The notes beneath the pieces are model-generated. The model did not search any database. It had not been told where the DNA came from and saw only the letters and a list, made by a program, of their open reading frames with translations. From Aphrophora alni (taxonomy: Eukaryota; Arthropoda; Insecta; Hemiptera; Aphrophoridae): a stretch of DNA of 64,000 bases. This document shows, in pieces, positions 14,645 through 26,921 of the stretch. A program made the position numbers and the translations under genes. The stretch lies in contig OY740773.1 of assembly GCA_963513935.1 (NCBI GenBank), forward strand, positions 96,581,291-96,645,290. The letters are read 5' to 3'. Within the stretch, counting starts at the first letter, position 1, and every line of letters starts with the position of its first letter.

Positions 14645-15430
14645 AATAGTTTTATATAATAAACGTGTAATATAATACCTTTCGCGATTTATTTGGAAAC
14701 AAACAATTTATTAAATGAAACACCTACAATTTTCCATAATAAACCCAATATTTGTTTAATACTAAATCACAATCTTCAACTATTACAAATAGACATTCTA
14801 CTTGTGACTCCACAAATCTACACGTGCTGATTATTTTAAGTGAAATAAAATTAAACCATTCTAATCAGAGTGTCCCTTATGTGCTCTCTATAGAGAGATT
14901 AATACCATTTGTTTTGTCTTTTACCAAGGTCTGCGTGTCCTTAGATATGTCTTAGATATCCAAACATTTATTTAATTTAGTTTTTAAATGGCAATCATCC
15001 AGCTCTGTCCAAAATAGTTTAAGCAATAACGGTGAGCTGATTATGACCCTAGATTTTTTTTACGCTTTTTACATACATTTTTCATTCAATTATGGGTATG
15101 AGTGTGTATCATATTAGAATGTTAATGTTATCATGTCAAGGTGAGAGTGCGTGGGTGTTTGTGGTTGTTTCAATGACAAAATGTGATTTATTATGTAGTA
15201 AAATTTGTTACATTAAATAAGTTAACATTTTTTAAGTGCAAATGTATTTAAGAAAAATGGGTATATCAGTTCAGTTTTTTTTATTTTATATATATTTCAA
15301 TTACAATGTATATGTAATTACATCATGTAGCCAACCAGGAAGATAGTCAAAGAAGACCAATGCCAAAGATATTTGATAAAATGTATAATATTAATTATAA
15401 TCAGATTTAATAAAGAATTCTTATAATTAG
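14645..15430. other. AT-rich non-coding DNA
   Basis: A 67-codon ORF at 14752-14955 has no recognised motif. Nothing else is visible. Confidence 0.4.
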
Positions 15431-15431
15431 T

Positions 15432-15665
15432 GCGTGCGGTTTGTCAATCTCGCGATATCCTAGCTGGATCTACACATTTTTTACTTATATTTGTGTTAAA
15501 ACTCTTTCTTTCAACTTTCCTAACGGGTCTCTATTGACCAATTCTTGGTTTATTCCGAAAATGATACTATTAGAGTATTCAAGGACTGGTAGTCTTTATT
15601 TTCTTTTCTTTATTTTTGTTTAAGATGATGATGACCGACCTGTTTTTTTTACCTTTAAAAACCAA
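15432..15665 (-). repeat. Repeat family R, minus copy
   Basis: The plus strand opens with CCTAGCTGGATCTACACATT, the reverse of the R 3' landmark, and ends with GATGATGATGACCGACC and TTTACCTTTAAAAACC, the reverse of the R 5' end. It appears full length (about 230 bp). Confidence 0.65.
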
Positions 15666-16804
15666 AGGATAAAATACAAGGAGAGTGAAATGACAAAATT
15701 TTTCTAACAGCAAAATTAAACAAGAAGTAAAAATTAAGTACAGATAAGCCTCGACAAGGTAATTTTTAATAAAAAAATATAATAAATTCCATGCAACACT
15801 TTCCTTTATCAACACTTTAATAATCTATTATCAAAGTTTCTAATTAATATTTTAATTGAAAATAATTACGATATATCTTCAATAAATCGAAGCAATTTGT
15901 TACTTTTAACATTTAAGATTGATACAATACGTATTTTTTATAAAGGCATTTTCAAGATCATTGAAATGTATTAGCTTTATTTTAAACGATTAAATTACAA
16001 CAGTTATGAATTTTAAACATATCCATTGTACATGGTAACAATAGTTACGTACTTTATGGATAGATAAACTAATAACGAGAAGACTTTATTGACTTTTATG
16101 TTTATCTAATACGTACAGAGCATTATGTTTGTAGAGTTTTAACCTCAATTCGATATCAATAGCAGACTATTCCACTTCAGTACTTTATAATAAGGTTGTT
16201 ATAGTAAAGTAGGTAAAAGTTAAAGACGATTTACCTCAACGCTATTGAGGAAAGAGTTTCAAAAAATATATATAAATAAAAGGTAATATTTTCTATAATA
16301 ATACGAATTTGAAGCAAATGTGTTGCATTGAAATTATAAGAAAAAGTATGAAACTGTTATTAATTGTTATATGGTTTATCTGAAATTATACCCTCGAGGT
16401 CACCTATTATGTGTACGGTGTGTTCGAGGGAGAGGGGTTTTTATTTTCATCCATTTTTTGTGACCCAGTGATGGCCAAAAGGTTTTATGCCATTAAATAA
16501 CAAGGTGAGATACCTGAAATGACAAGCTACCTTTCAATATTAGAAAAAACAGATTAAATACAAACACACATTTACGATTACACAAACTTTGGACTGGTTT
16601 ACAATATAGTAATTATTTTGCTTACATAGCATCATAGTTCCAAAAGAATGCAGTAGGTAATTTCTGATATGTACTTAGGCTAATTTTAAAACAAACAAAC
16701 GCTTTAAATGCAGTATTCGATTTATCAGATTTTCAGAGGTTTTTGGATTTGTATAATGTTTGTGAAATAAATAATTACTGCATCCAATAGTTACATTTGA
16801 GATT

Positions 16805-16870
<66 letters not shown>

Positions 16871-17574
16871 CTTTTTTTCAATTCTTTGGTTATTGGGACT
16901 ACAGCGTTGAAACATTAAAACTTTTTCTAAGACTAATATATGTCTAATCATAAAACAAATGTCTTAAAATATAAAATGTATTCCTTATTATAATTGTTTG
17001 CATACAATAACTCTGCCTATCCACTAAACCGGTTAAAAGGCTTTAGTTTTCTTGAATCTTCTTCTCATTTTATCATTTTGCAATGCATTGTTAAAATAGT
17101 TATTATTTCGATAAAAGTAGTTGAGACAAAAACAAATATTGGGAGTCTTTCCACAATTGTTTAAAATAATAACATAATAAATGATTCTGTTTATAGTTTC
17201 AAAAATCTATTTAATACATTCCCTTTCTGTATATTTAACTAAGTGTTTAGAATAAGTAATAACATAATTCACTCCTTTTTAGAAACAAAAACTAATTAGC
17301 TGATATGCAATAATTTAAATAATAATAAAATGAAACACATGAAACTTATCATTATACTATACAAGGAAGGTAATTATAAATGAAATGTTTGTTAGTACCT
17401 ATGGACAGATTTTGTCAATCAGGTTGATTTTTAACAAATGTGACTTTTTGTTTCATGTTATCAGCTTTTTAGTATATTATACTTATTTTTTATCTACGCA
17501 CAAACTTTAAGTACTTTTCCCTTTGTTTTTAACGATAAAATATCTTTTGATAATCATAGACTTATAAAAGAAGG
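15666..17574. other. AT-rich non-coding DNA
   Basis: No gene or dispersed repeat recognised. The only structured feature is the AT microsatellite near 16.8 kb. Confidence 0.5.
16807..16869. repeat. (AT)n microsatellite, about 62 bp
   Basis: A pure AT dinucleotide run, self-complementary and able to extrude a cruciform. Confidence 0.97.
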
Positions 17575-17579
17575 GGTAA

Positions 17580-17750
17580 CAATAAGTAAACACCATTAGC
17601 CCTGGAAAACTCTTAATAGCACGAGAGGATGAAAAAATAAGTGTTAGTCAAAAGCGACAGTATAGTAAAGATTGGAGAGATGTATCTAACCCAAGACTTT
17701 ACACAAAAAGTGTAGATCCAGCTAGTACACCTCGAGATTGCTAACATAGT
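17580..17750 (+). repeat. Repeat family R, plus copy
   Basis: Diverged in its first half. Its 3' end is clear: AGTGTAGATCCAGCTAGTAC followed by CTCGAGATTGC, matching the inverted 3' end at 15.43 kb. Confidence 0.55.
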
Positions 17751-17779
17751 ACAGACTATAGTTTACTACCACGTGAGTA

Positions 17780-19395
17780 ATGTATTCAGACTACATTTTG
17801 AAAATATCGTTACCCTAAAACCAGATACAGTACTAGCCAAAAAAAATTAATATTTCGTGTTCGGAGGTACTTTACCATTTGGTGATGTAAGATTTTTAAA
17901 ATTAATAATTTGAAAAATTAATTTCGTATGAACTTTCGTACAAAATGATATGTAATAAAATAAAATTTAAATTAGTAATTTTAAAAGATAAACAATAGGA
18001 ATAAACTATAAATATTAGGATAAACTAATAGCAATAAACATTTTACTTTTGACAAAAATTTTTGTTTTTAGTTATTTTGTTTATTCCCAAGTGTGGTAAG
18101 GGACTTTTGAAAGTGTATCTGTAAATTTTAAAAGAGTTATTTCTTAAAATTGCTTATTACAAAAGTAAACATACAAAAATGACTAAAAGTGGCGAAATCG
18201 TTTATAATATTATTAGTTCGATATATTTAACAACCAGAGTTATATTACCTTAAATGTATCGAAAGTTTTTAGTATATATTTTTTATAGAAGTATGTTTTC
18301 TCTCTTATATTTTATTTGTCAAGGTAGAAATTAATTATTCTTTTAATTAAAAAGCAAACACTAAACTTTATAAAATTACATCTTAGACCCAAACAAACAC
18401 ACAAGCTGAAAAATTAGACGTACAAAAATTATGTGAAGTAAAAAAATTGATGGTACACAAGAACGATATCTGTAAATGTTACTAAATAAGTATTTTTAAG
18501 AAAAGAAAGCAAGTGGCAGTATTCTCATAAAGCACTTTAAGAAAGAAGAATTATTTGTACATTAATGAAGAAATGTCTACAGAAAAAGGGCTTGTTAGAT
18601 CTTTTGGTGGTGGTTTTAAATGAGCTTGGATACTTCTTTTGGAACATTTTACGTTTAAAGCAAATACATTAGACTTTAATTTTCCCTATCTATTACTAAA
18701 CAATCGAAAATACTCATTAGGAGAGCATATAATGTACATATGAATAGAAAAACAAATAAATATTTACAAATTGTTATTAATTTAAAATATAATTGGTGAT
18801 AATCTGCTGACTTAAATCAATGTCTATAGTAATAATGTGTGTGTGAAATGTACTGAGAGGTCTAGAAATCTACAACATGAATCTAATCTAACGTAACTTA
18901 ACCTAATCCAACACAACCTAACCTAACCCAACGGAACGTTTTAGCATACAATCTATTGTTCCTTATTTGTTATTATTGTTTCATATTATTATAATATACT
19001 TGTTAATTCCCTGCCTATTTTTGATACTGTTGAACAATCCTTTATGTTCCTTATTTCTCTTTAGTAATTTAGAAATATTTTAAAAACGCGTCATATATAA
19101 CAATAGAAACAGGGGAAATAAAATATTGTTCGACAGCATTATATAAACAGGTAAGCAGGTAATTAAAAAAATAAATAAAATCCGTTAAAGATGCAATCAT
19201 AAATTATGTTATATACAGTGTTTCTTTAATATTTAAATAATATTTCATTAATAAACCTCTATAAGAATGGTAATAAACGAAATTGCTATAGAATCGGGGT
19301 AAAACTTAATTTACATATATTTTTTTAATATTTACTAGATGAATTATTCATTAATTGAATTAAATAATTTAAAAAGTAAATCCATGTTGTAGAAG
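17780..19395. other. AT-rich non-coding DNA
   Basis: Nothing recognised except the pentamer array at 18.88 kb. Confidence 0.5.
18882..18940. repeat. Degenerate CCTAA-like pentamer array
   Basis: About eleven consecutive 5-bp units can be phased as CTAAC, GTAAC, TTAAC, CTAAT, CCAAC, ACAAC, CTAAC, CTAAC, CCAAC, GGAAC. CCTAA is the complement of the TTAGG repeat that caps chromosomes in most insects. The run is short, diverged and internal, so it is best read as an interstitial telomere-like remnant or a simple repeat that resembles one. Confidence 0.55.
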
Positions 19396-19399
19396 TTTT

Positions 19400-20205
19400 C
19401 CTTGAGGAGCACAACGGAAATGAAAAATTTCAATTTAATATTATACCTTGTTTTATTTCTTAATATTAAAATGGCTTCTGCTTTTTCCCATAAGAACTGC
19501 TTTCGTATTTCAAATTGCGTTTGTTCGATTCGATTAAACTTTAATAAAGTATGACATGGAAAGTGGAACTAAGGCCGCTATCAAAGTAAATCAAGAAACG
19601 ATTTCAATCGTTGCTAACTTATAATTGATTAATTACGTTAAAATATTAAATTCATCGAAAAAAAAGTCAGAAAACACGGGTCTAAATAATAAATATTTAT
19701 TATTGATAAGCATATAGAGAGTTATTTTATATTATATTCTTTAAATTTTATAATATAGAAATATATAAATAACTTCTATCTTTCTCCACAAATATGTCTA
19801 TAAAACACCATTTGTGCTCTTGAATAGAAGAAAATTGTTATCTTGAATATATTTCTTACGGGTTAGATTTATTATCTTGTTTGTTCAAAAATGTAACAAT
19901 TATAACTCTGTAGCCACATTTATAACATAGATTTATAACCAATTACGTACTTTAAATTAAAAATAACTTTCCTCACTTCATTATTCTATTAAATTTCCAA
20001 TGAACATTCAACATTTTCAAACCAAACAGCCTTTATAAAACTTACTCTATAGGAATATAATATTTTAAATTACTCTTTTCCCATAAGCAGATAAGCCTTT
20101 TTAACACTAGAATACTTTTTATTTACTGTGTAACATGTCAAAAATAATAATTACTAATTATTTTATAATGTAATTCGTTTATTGTTTTAATAATTAATTA
20201 TTGTT
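19400..20205 (+). repeat. Degenerate long repeat, block B then block A (units 5/6)
   Basis: Block B (about 19400-19605) has TCAAATTGCGTTTGTTCGAT, AACTTTAATAAAGTATGACA and GTGGAACTAAGGCCGC and breaks off at the point where CCTCTAGAGACGAG would follow. Block A (about 19845-20200) has TTTATAACATAGATTTATAA and CCAATTACGTACTTTAAATT. Here B precedes A, as at a unit junction, so these are the end of one unit and the start of the next. Confidence 0.5.
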
Positions 20206-20233
20206 ACAATAATATTTCAAATGAAAAGTGTAC

Positions 20234-20296
20234 GACCTAGCCTGGGGATCGAACCCAGGACCTTTGGCTTTACGAACCAACAGAGCTATCCTAGTC
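20234..20296 (-). tRNA. tRNA-derived sequence (pseudogene or SINE head)
   Basis: On the minus strand a T-arm CTGGG-TTCGATC-CCCAG is perfect, and the B-box GGGTTCGATCC is intact. An A-box-like TAGCTCTGTTGG lies upstream, and a possible 5-bp acceptor-type pairing (GACTAGG with CTAGGTC, imperfect) surrounds them. About ten bases expected for the 3' half of the D-arm are missing, so TTGGT would have to serve both the D-loop and an anticodon-like stem (TTGGT/GCCAA). A TTTT run follows within about 10 bases, as at a pol III terminator. It is too short for a functional tRNA; a pseudogene or a SINE head is more likely. Confidence 0.5.
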
Positions 20297-20305
20297 TCTT
20301 TCCAG

Positions 20306-20635
20306 CACAGGGCGTAGACTTCTCACAGGACTTTGCTTTAATGCAGCAATTTTTGAGTTACCTATTTTTGAGCATTCAAAACTCGTTTCAATTCTTGGTG
20401 GTATAAAATGTATTAAATCAATAAATTATAAATTAATTCTGTCGTGTAAACAATTAACTACATAGTTACCTTTTTCCTAGCCGTCGCGTGACTTCATTTA
20501 CGTTTCTGACTCTTTTCGAAGTATCTTCTCCATATCCAGAGTCCTTGCTCTACTAAGGTTGTCAAGACATTAAACACACACAAGCACACACATTATTTAA
20601 AATCTGCCCAAGGACGACTGCCGTATGACGTTTTA
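20306..20635. other. Non-coding DNA
   Basis: A short CA-rich run lies near 20572-20592. Nothing else is recognised. Confidence 0.4.
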
Positions 20636-20639
20636 ACCA

Positions 20640-20960
20640 TCGTAATACATGACTATCTAAGATTCTCTTATGGCTGTGTAGCGAGAGTTTTTGAAGCGAA
20701 ATTAAATTGTTCGTTTATTACTAGATTTTTATTGTTCTCAAATTCCTAAACTACATTCATATATTTTCATTTCTTGCATACAATTGTTGTAAATTAGTTC
20801 TAAAATCTGTGTCGCTGTGATTTTTATCAATTAGATGGCGTGCATAATTTGAGCTATTGTGTTGAAATCTTGTATGTAACGCTCTTCCTGTTTGGTCTAT
20901 ATAGAATGTTTTACATTCATTACAAATTATTTTGACTCGATATTTCTTACATTAACAATA
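20640..20960 (-). pseudogene. Penelope-like element GIY-YIG endonuclease fragment
   Basis: The minus strand reads VKIICNECKTFYIDQTGRAL (about 20885-20945), then HTRFQ, then SSNYARHLIDKNHSDTDF and NLQQLYARNENI before stops; further down NEQFNFASKTL is visible. Penelope-like retroelements carry a C-terminal GIY-YIG nuclease whose signature is C-x2-C-x3-YIGQTG-R-F; here YIGQTG is YIDQTG, a change in the signature. The linker between RFQ and SSNYARHL is shorter than usual, suggesting an in-frame deletion. RT is absent. The following HLI-ENHSYTDFETNL-type block is shared with the copy at 44.8 kb. Confidence 0.87.
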
Positions 20961-22790
20961 TACAAAACATTAAATTACAAGTGAGAAAAATAAAAAACTT
21001 ACAAGTAGACCTAATATTTCTACAGGAGAAACAAGAATGGCTGGGAGACAAAATTCTATGTAGAACCAAAAAAACATTTTAATTCTAAAATCGCCATGAT
21101 TACATTGTATCATTACGAACAATAAAAATGATTACTGTGAGTATTTCAATATCTGGTGGATGGTTTATATTCAACTAAAGGTTTTAAAATTTAAAATTAA
21201 TTTGTAAAATTTAAAAAAATGTTCTAAACTAAGTAACGAAAGTACAAATTTAAAATTCTCAGATATAAAGCCATTTGGCAAAATAAATTATTATTAATTA
21301 TAACCCAACTTTGTTGATAGTCATTTCAGCTTTAGGTTTGAAAAATTGTGCCAATTTGTTTTTTAAATGAACATTATTAATATTAAAAACGTATAACTGC
21401 AACTATATAAAATATGTCTAGTAATTTAACTACACAGTTTAAAACTGGTGATAATACCCCAATGATTATTACATCGCTCGTGTATTATCACTAGAAACTA
21501 CCCCAACTTGAAGGCTTCACTCTGTTTCTAAACGTTCGTCTTAGAAAAACTGTAGTACAGAAGTTGCAAACAATCAATATTCTGGTGTTGATAGATTCTT
21601 TACTTATACATCAAATCGTATCGTTTGATTTCATCAGCTACCCGAGTTATATTAATTAAAATCTCTTTGTTTATAAAAGTTACTTATGCATTAGCAATAG
21701 TTTGCAGTTCATTATTCTGCAATCTGTATATTAGTTCCATAAATATATAAACACTTGCTATAGGGAGCTATTTTGCACGGATAGTCTAGATAATTATTGC
21801 ATTGTACTAAATTGAATATTAACCACTTAATTATTAACAGTCAACTTTGCTACTAGGGTCATGCCTAAATACTTAACACATTTTGTGTGTAGAATTATTT
21901 TGCAGATAAGTAGTTATCCTTGAAATTAGTGCAATTTACGCGCACCGATTTTGATTTAACTTTAAAATGCCACTTCACAATCTAGTTACTGATAACCTTA
22001 CCTATTGGATTTTATATTTTCTTAGTCGTTCTTCAATCACGTTGCCTTCTAATAAAAATTTTCAAGAGACTTCCAAATTTGGTATATCATTACCCTTGAA
22101 TAAATTAATGTTTTTAAATATATTTCTAAGAATAAAATCTTTTCTTACAAATTAAGATTTAATTAAACCCAGTAATAAAAACTAAAATAAACTTTTAGAT
22201 TCAAAATCTGACGCACTGCAATTTTTCTAGAATTTTTGCAAAAAATTCACGTTTTAATATTTTTTAGTATTTTATAGAAACTGATAAATAAAAGGGCATA
22301 TTATTCGATTAATCGACTGAACTTCAGGAAAGTTGTCTACGTTAGTTTTTATGCAATTACTGTTGAACTTCACCCGTACAATGTGAGGTAAATTAATAAG
22401 ACGAATCGATCCAGTTTACTTGTAGTTAGATCTAGAAGGCGTGTCTTTGTAATAAAACATCCCTTCTAGACTGAGAACTAGGGCACAATGTTATTGGATT
22501 AATTAGGTAAGAGCCAGGATATACCGACGATGATAATTGTTCTGGTAGATAAAACATAAGCTCAAGCTTTAAGCAGACTAATAGCTTTAATCTCCATTTA
22601 TTTCCCTTTCCTTCCATATGATTAATTAATAATTGAAATGTAGTTCAATATTCAATATATTAAAAATATTAGACATCGAATTATGATGATAAAATAAGTA
22701 TCACAGTATTACTATTCAATTAGCAAAATATGTTATCCTCTCATCTTTTAATTTTGTTATTTCTTAATTAAAAAATGGAAATTAGTTTAT
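20961..22790. other. AT-rich non-coding DNA
   Basis: A hairpin with a 9-bp perfect stem (GTGATAATA/TATTATCAC) lies at about 21448-21487. ORFs of 61-62 codons at 21967-22155 (plus) and 22432-22617 (minus) are unrecognised and likely chance. Confidence 0.4.
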
Positions 22791-22794
22791 GAGG

Positions 22795-23045
22795 TCATTA
22801 TGTTACTTACCCAGCCCATCATATAACGTAATACAGACACATCCCCTAAATTTATTCTGTGACTCCTGTAGGAATTGTTAAATTGTATTGTTAGAAACTT
22901 TTGATTATATTGTAACTTTGATTAAAACAGTTGTTACACAGGTTTTTTGAACCTCGTTTTGTGCACGTTGTATCACTATTTTCTTGACGTCGGTTAACCC
23001 TAGACGGGCTTCAAGGATGTGTATATGAACTCATGAAACATCTTT
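22795..23045 (+). repeat. Dispersed repeat family D, copy 2
   Basis: The core GTTGTTACACAGGTTTTTTG, AACCTCGTT, then CTATTTTCTTGACGTCGG is at about 22930-23000. An upstream match to copy 1 (GTTACTTACCCAGCCC) is near 22801. Truncated downstream by other element fragments. Confidence 0.6.
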
Positions 23046-23174
23046 TGAATACATTATGCGGAATTAAATATATACCCTGAACACAAAATAGGACTGAAAA
23101 AGAATTAAAAATGTGCTTGAATAATATATAGTAGAGCCGATAGTGGACTATATATACAACTACTATTTTAACTG

Positions 23175-23330
23175 GAAGAAAAAAGAATGTATCGCGGAAG
23201 AATGTCGAAAGAAATTTTCCTCTATCAACCGGGAAGATGGAAATCTATACAACGTCCGATGAAGAGATGGAAAGAAAATTCCATCCGTAAACGGGTCACT
23301 TGCTCCAAAGTATAGAAAGAAGAGGACGAT
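23175..23330 (+). pseudogene. Possible LINE C-terminal scrap
   Basis: A plus-strand frame gives a MYRGRMSKEIFLYQPGRW segment followed by QRPMKRWKENSIRKR. This resembles the G-RP-KRW tail found at the end of many non-LTR retrotransposon RT proteins, but is too short and degraded to place. It abuts the transposase remnant directly. Confidence 0.35.
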
Positions 23331-23334
23331 GATG

Positions 23335-23992
23335 TAGAATGGATAAATGTGCGTAGCTGAGGTTCAGAAAATCGCTACAATATATTGGAGTGCGTACAAA
23401 ACTCCCCAAAATTTAATATTTTTTGTGTCTATCTCCAGGAAAAGGTAATGAGCCCTTATTTTTCTATGAAGCAGTTTAACCTAAATTTCTTATCTTGATA
23501 TGCAATTTATGCCTCTTTACTGAACTGAAAGATGAACCAGAAAACTTTATTTGGCTGTTAAGATGGAGCACCTCCTCGCTGTTATAACTTTGTACGGGAT
23601 TGGTTAAATGAAGTTGTTCCCAACCACTGGATTGGCTGTAGAGGACCGGATGACACGCCGTGGGCTTCACGGTCACTAGATCTTACACCATGCTGCTTTT
23701 ATTTTTGTAGTTTATAAGGGATTGGCCTCCGCTACCAGTTGACCTGCCCTACCTGAGAAACATGATCGAAGCAGTTGTTGCAACTATTACTCCAGACATG
23801 ATGATCAAGGTATCGAAAGAACTTGCCTATCGCCTGATTTGTGTCATTGACAAATATTACTGTACTCAAATAAAACACTGTCAGGAAAAACTGTTCGATT
23901 TGCGCTTTCATTTCATGTATAATTTATCCAAATAAGTTAAAGTTTATAAATAATTTCATAACTCGGAGATGATTTTTGAAACAACCAGGACA
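23335..23992 (+). pseudogene. IS630/Tc1/mariner-type transposase remnant
   Basis: Decayed C-terminal two-thirds of a DDE transposase. In order on the plus strand, across frames: NVRS-stop-GSEN, SPKFNIFCVYLQEKV (about 23400-23450), ELKDEPENF, KDGAPPRCYNFVRDWLNEVV with NHWIGCRGP (about 23560-23650), SLDLTPCC, then a C-terminal AVVATITPDMM block (about 23772-23805). In this family DGAPPH carries the second catalytic Asp and SPDLTP the third; both Asp are still readable here, but stops and frame changes kill the gene. The HTH DNA-binding half is missing. The 3' end shows TTTTTGAAACAACC (about 23972-23985), the reverse complement of a GTTTCAAAAA-type terminus, similar to the 5' end of the 63.2-kb copy. 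Confidence 0.85.
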
Positions 23993-24654
23993 TTAAATTA
24001 GCAGCTTAAACTCAAATACAAAATTATATGCAAGTTTTTTAAAGTTAGGCATTTTAAGTTAACATAAAAAAGGATTACATACTTAAACATGTTTTTGTAT
24101 ATATGTCGTTTAGAACTGTTTATGGAAAAATTATTTATGGGCATAGATAAAGACACCAACTGGAATGTAATTTATCGATTTTAATCTCAAGGATTATCAT
24201 CACTTACACTTAAGTTTCCGTTGGATACAAGTAACTTTAATGTTTACATTGTCTAAGCTGGAACTCTACAACTAAGTTTTAAGATTATCACAAAATATTT
24301 ATCTACAAAGTTCCCTAAGTCTTTTATACTCTTGAAAGGAAAATGATGTAATTTATAAACTACTAAATTATCTGTGATTATTATTAAGGTTTCAAATAAT
24401 AGACTATAATATTTTAAAGCCGGGAATTCAGGGGATTACGTACCTGAAATTAAATATCTGCTCGTTAGCCATTAGTGATACCCCCCCTCAATAAAAGCTA
24501 CATGTTATTACTTCTTGAATGTGTTATGAGTTCAATAATTAATGAATGGTTTTCTTTTGCATTAAAGCCTTGTCGAACATGTTTACAGAAGATGGTTAAT
24601 ATTTTTATTAGACTATGAATAATGTTTGTGTTTACACTCCAATGTCTTAAAATA
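23993..24654. other. AT-rich non-coding DNA
   Basis: Nothing recognised. Confidence 0.45.
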
Positions 24655-24872
24655 TTTAGTTGTTGAATTTTAAAAGATAAAAAGGTCCGGAAAGGAGGAA
24701 AAGAACATAAAATAAAAACATCAAATGTAATAGCGTCTGGCTCAGAAAATAACAAGAATTGATCAAGAGAGACTTGAAAAATTAGAGATAGCAAAAATTA
24801 AAGAGATGAAGAAAGGGATATAACTTAAGACAACATAAAATAGAGTGTAGAATCAGCTAGAGAACCTGTGGA
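24655..24872 (+). repeat. Repeat family R, plus copy
   Basis: Contains GGAAAAGAACATAAAATAAA (near 24697), TAATAGCGTCTGG, GAATTGATCAAGAGAGACTT and GTGTAGAATCAGCTAGAG. This is among the best-preserved copies; the first half matches the 43.2-kb copy closely. A 98-codon ORF on the opposite strand is a by-product of the repeat. Confidence 0.75.
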
Positions 24873-26420
24873 GTTCCAATCATGAACCCACTAAAAATGA
24901 GCTCCTGAGTGTCAAAATGAAAAACACAAACCATTAATAATCCATTTTCTTCTCGATTAATGTATTTTTATAAATCCTATATTAATAATGAACATGTGTC
25001 CAAAATGATTGTATCGAACTAGCTACCATCTCTAAATTGTCGGTAATATAATCCACAATAAATATCGATCCTGAATTATTATCAACTTTAGCAAAAAGAT
25101 ACTAAATTTGAAGTAAAATTTACCTTTATGAGAAATAGAATTACAGTACAAATAAAATAATTTCTGTGTTCCACAATTTGAGTCCTGTTATGTTAAGGAG
25201 ACATTTATTTCCAATATTCAAATATGTTCCTGTAGTAGCCTTTATGTATCATCACACTACATTGTCTGAATCGAATTAGGTTCAACAAAAATCCAACGCC
25301 CACCTCTCACTACGACACAGTCAGGGAGAATGTGTTTTATGATACATAGAGCAGTAAGTCGAAATTGGTTTTGTCTCGGGTGTCGTGAATATCACGAGAA
25401 TTTATTGTATTTCGTGTTGAGTAACGAAATTATTTCAATGCTAAATATGTATTTAATACACTGTTTTATTGTATTTAAAAAGATAAATAATAGTTTTTTT
25501 TAAATACATACCATGTTCAAATTAAATACAAATTACGTTCAGAGATAACTTAATAAAATGATTCAAAAATAAGTTACATGTTTTTCGATTCTTTGTAGTT
25601 TAAATATTAATTCAAATTTTTATGAAGTAAAGAAGTACATAACAAAATAAAATCTAATAATTTTAATTAGAACAAATAAATGCGTTTATAAATTTTCATA
25701 CCTGAAACAAAATTGAAATTAATGAATACTCTATGGTTATTTGTGTCATTCAACTTTGTCTACAGGTTGTTAGAAAAGTAAAGGAACAGTTTTTTAACTA
25801 TTACGAACACCAACAGAAAATCAATAATTGGGCTGCACATACTGTTCGTCTTTTTATAAAAATATATTCTAATTCCAAAACCTCGGAAAAGTTCCACTAC
25901 TCGATGGTGTAGGTATAATGTAAACTTAAAAAGTCAAGAAATTTTTTAATAATAATAATTATTATTTATTTTACTCAATTCCATGTAAAATTATATTTTA
26001 AAATCGTAATCATTTTTACGATGACTATAAACAAAATAAACAACTTTTCTTTAGGAGATGATGGTTGTTGAAATTATTATATTTTTAACACTTTAACCTA
26101 AGCTTCTATTTAAAAAAAGTTTAAGAATAAAATTAATCGGATTATAGTTTAAGTATAAATTAAATTATTACAATTGCAATTTTTGTAAGTTGATTTCTTT
26201 GTTTTCTTGAGTGTTTCTATTTTACGACCAAAATTATCATCCCAAAGATATTATCAAACCAATATAATTTATCCATAGATTTCCCTGCAATTTTATTAAT
26301 TTAAAATTTTCAGTTAGATTCTTAGAATTGGTTCAGGGGTTGAAAATATTGAACTTTATGTAATTTTATACCATCTTAAACGGTTGTATATATTATTAAA
26401 TTATAATAAAACTTGAACAC
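24873..26420. other. AT-rich non-coding DNA
   Basis: No gene or repeat recognised. Confidence 0.45.
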
Positions 26421-26424
26421 AACT

Positions 26425-26520
26425 GAAGTTATAGTTTGATTACTGTAGCTCATGTATTACTAAAGATGGTGTCATTGTCGTTGAAAAGTGTTTCAAATAA
26501 TAAAGGTAATATTGTGTTCA
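26425..26520 (+). repeat. Short dispersed motif M (hammerhead-like), copy 1
   Basis: Reads ACTGTAGCTCATGTATTACT, AAAGATGGTGTCATTGTCGT, TGAAAAGTG, then an AATAATAAAGG tail. The same order is found at 40.56 and 59.96 kb on the same strand. CTGAnGA followed by a short stem and GAAA resembles a hammerhead ribozyme core, but this copy deviates (CTAAAGA, GAAAAG). Confidence 0.5.
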
Positions 26521-26921
26521 AATTTTGATTTACATCATGTAACAATTCAAACTCAATATTTATTGATACTTTATAAAACAAAAAGTACAATTTATAATAA
26601 AATTACTTAAAATGTGATTGTGTATAAAATTCTGTATTTAAATTATAACTTACATTTGAACATTTTTATTTACACGTTCTCACGGCCGCTTTTATTATTT
26701 TCTAATTTCGACTTTACATAATAAGGTAATTTAGTTATGGTAAATAGATGTAGCCCTTTTTTTTTTAATGTTTTTATTCGATTAAAATTCATCAAACGGT
26801 TTTCATAATTTGATAAAACACTGTATAATATGTTGGAATTATTTATTTATTCAAACCCAATGTTAAAAACCTTATTGTCAAGACATTCTCAAAGTAACTG
26901 TTAAAAACACTTTAACCCGAG

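Noticed and set aside
20234..20296. Functional tRNA gene
   Set aside because: The body is about ten bases short, half of the D-arm is missing and the acceptor stem has mismatches.
21448..21487. Hairpin GTGATAATA/TATTATCAC as a terminator or regulatory RNA
   Set aside because: A 9-bp AT-rich stem with a long loop is common by chance in this composition.
23476..23676. 66-codon minus-strand ORF
   Set aside because: It lies antisense to the readable mariner-like blocks (DGAPP, NHWIG) and has no motif of its own.
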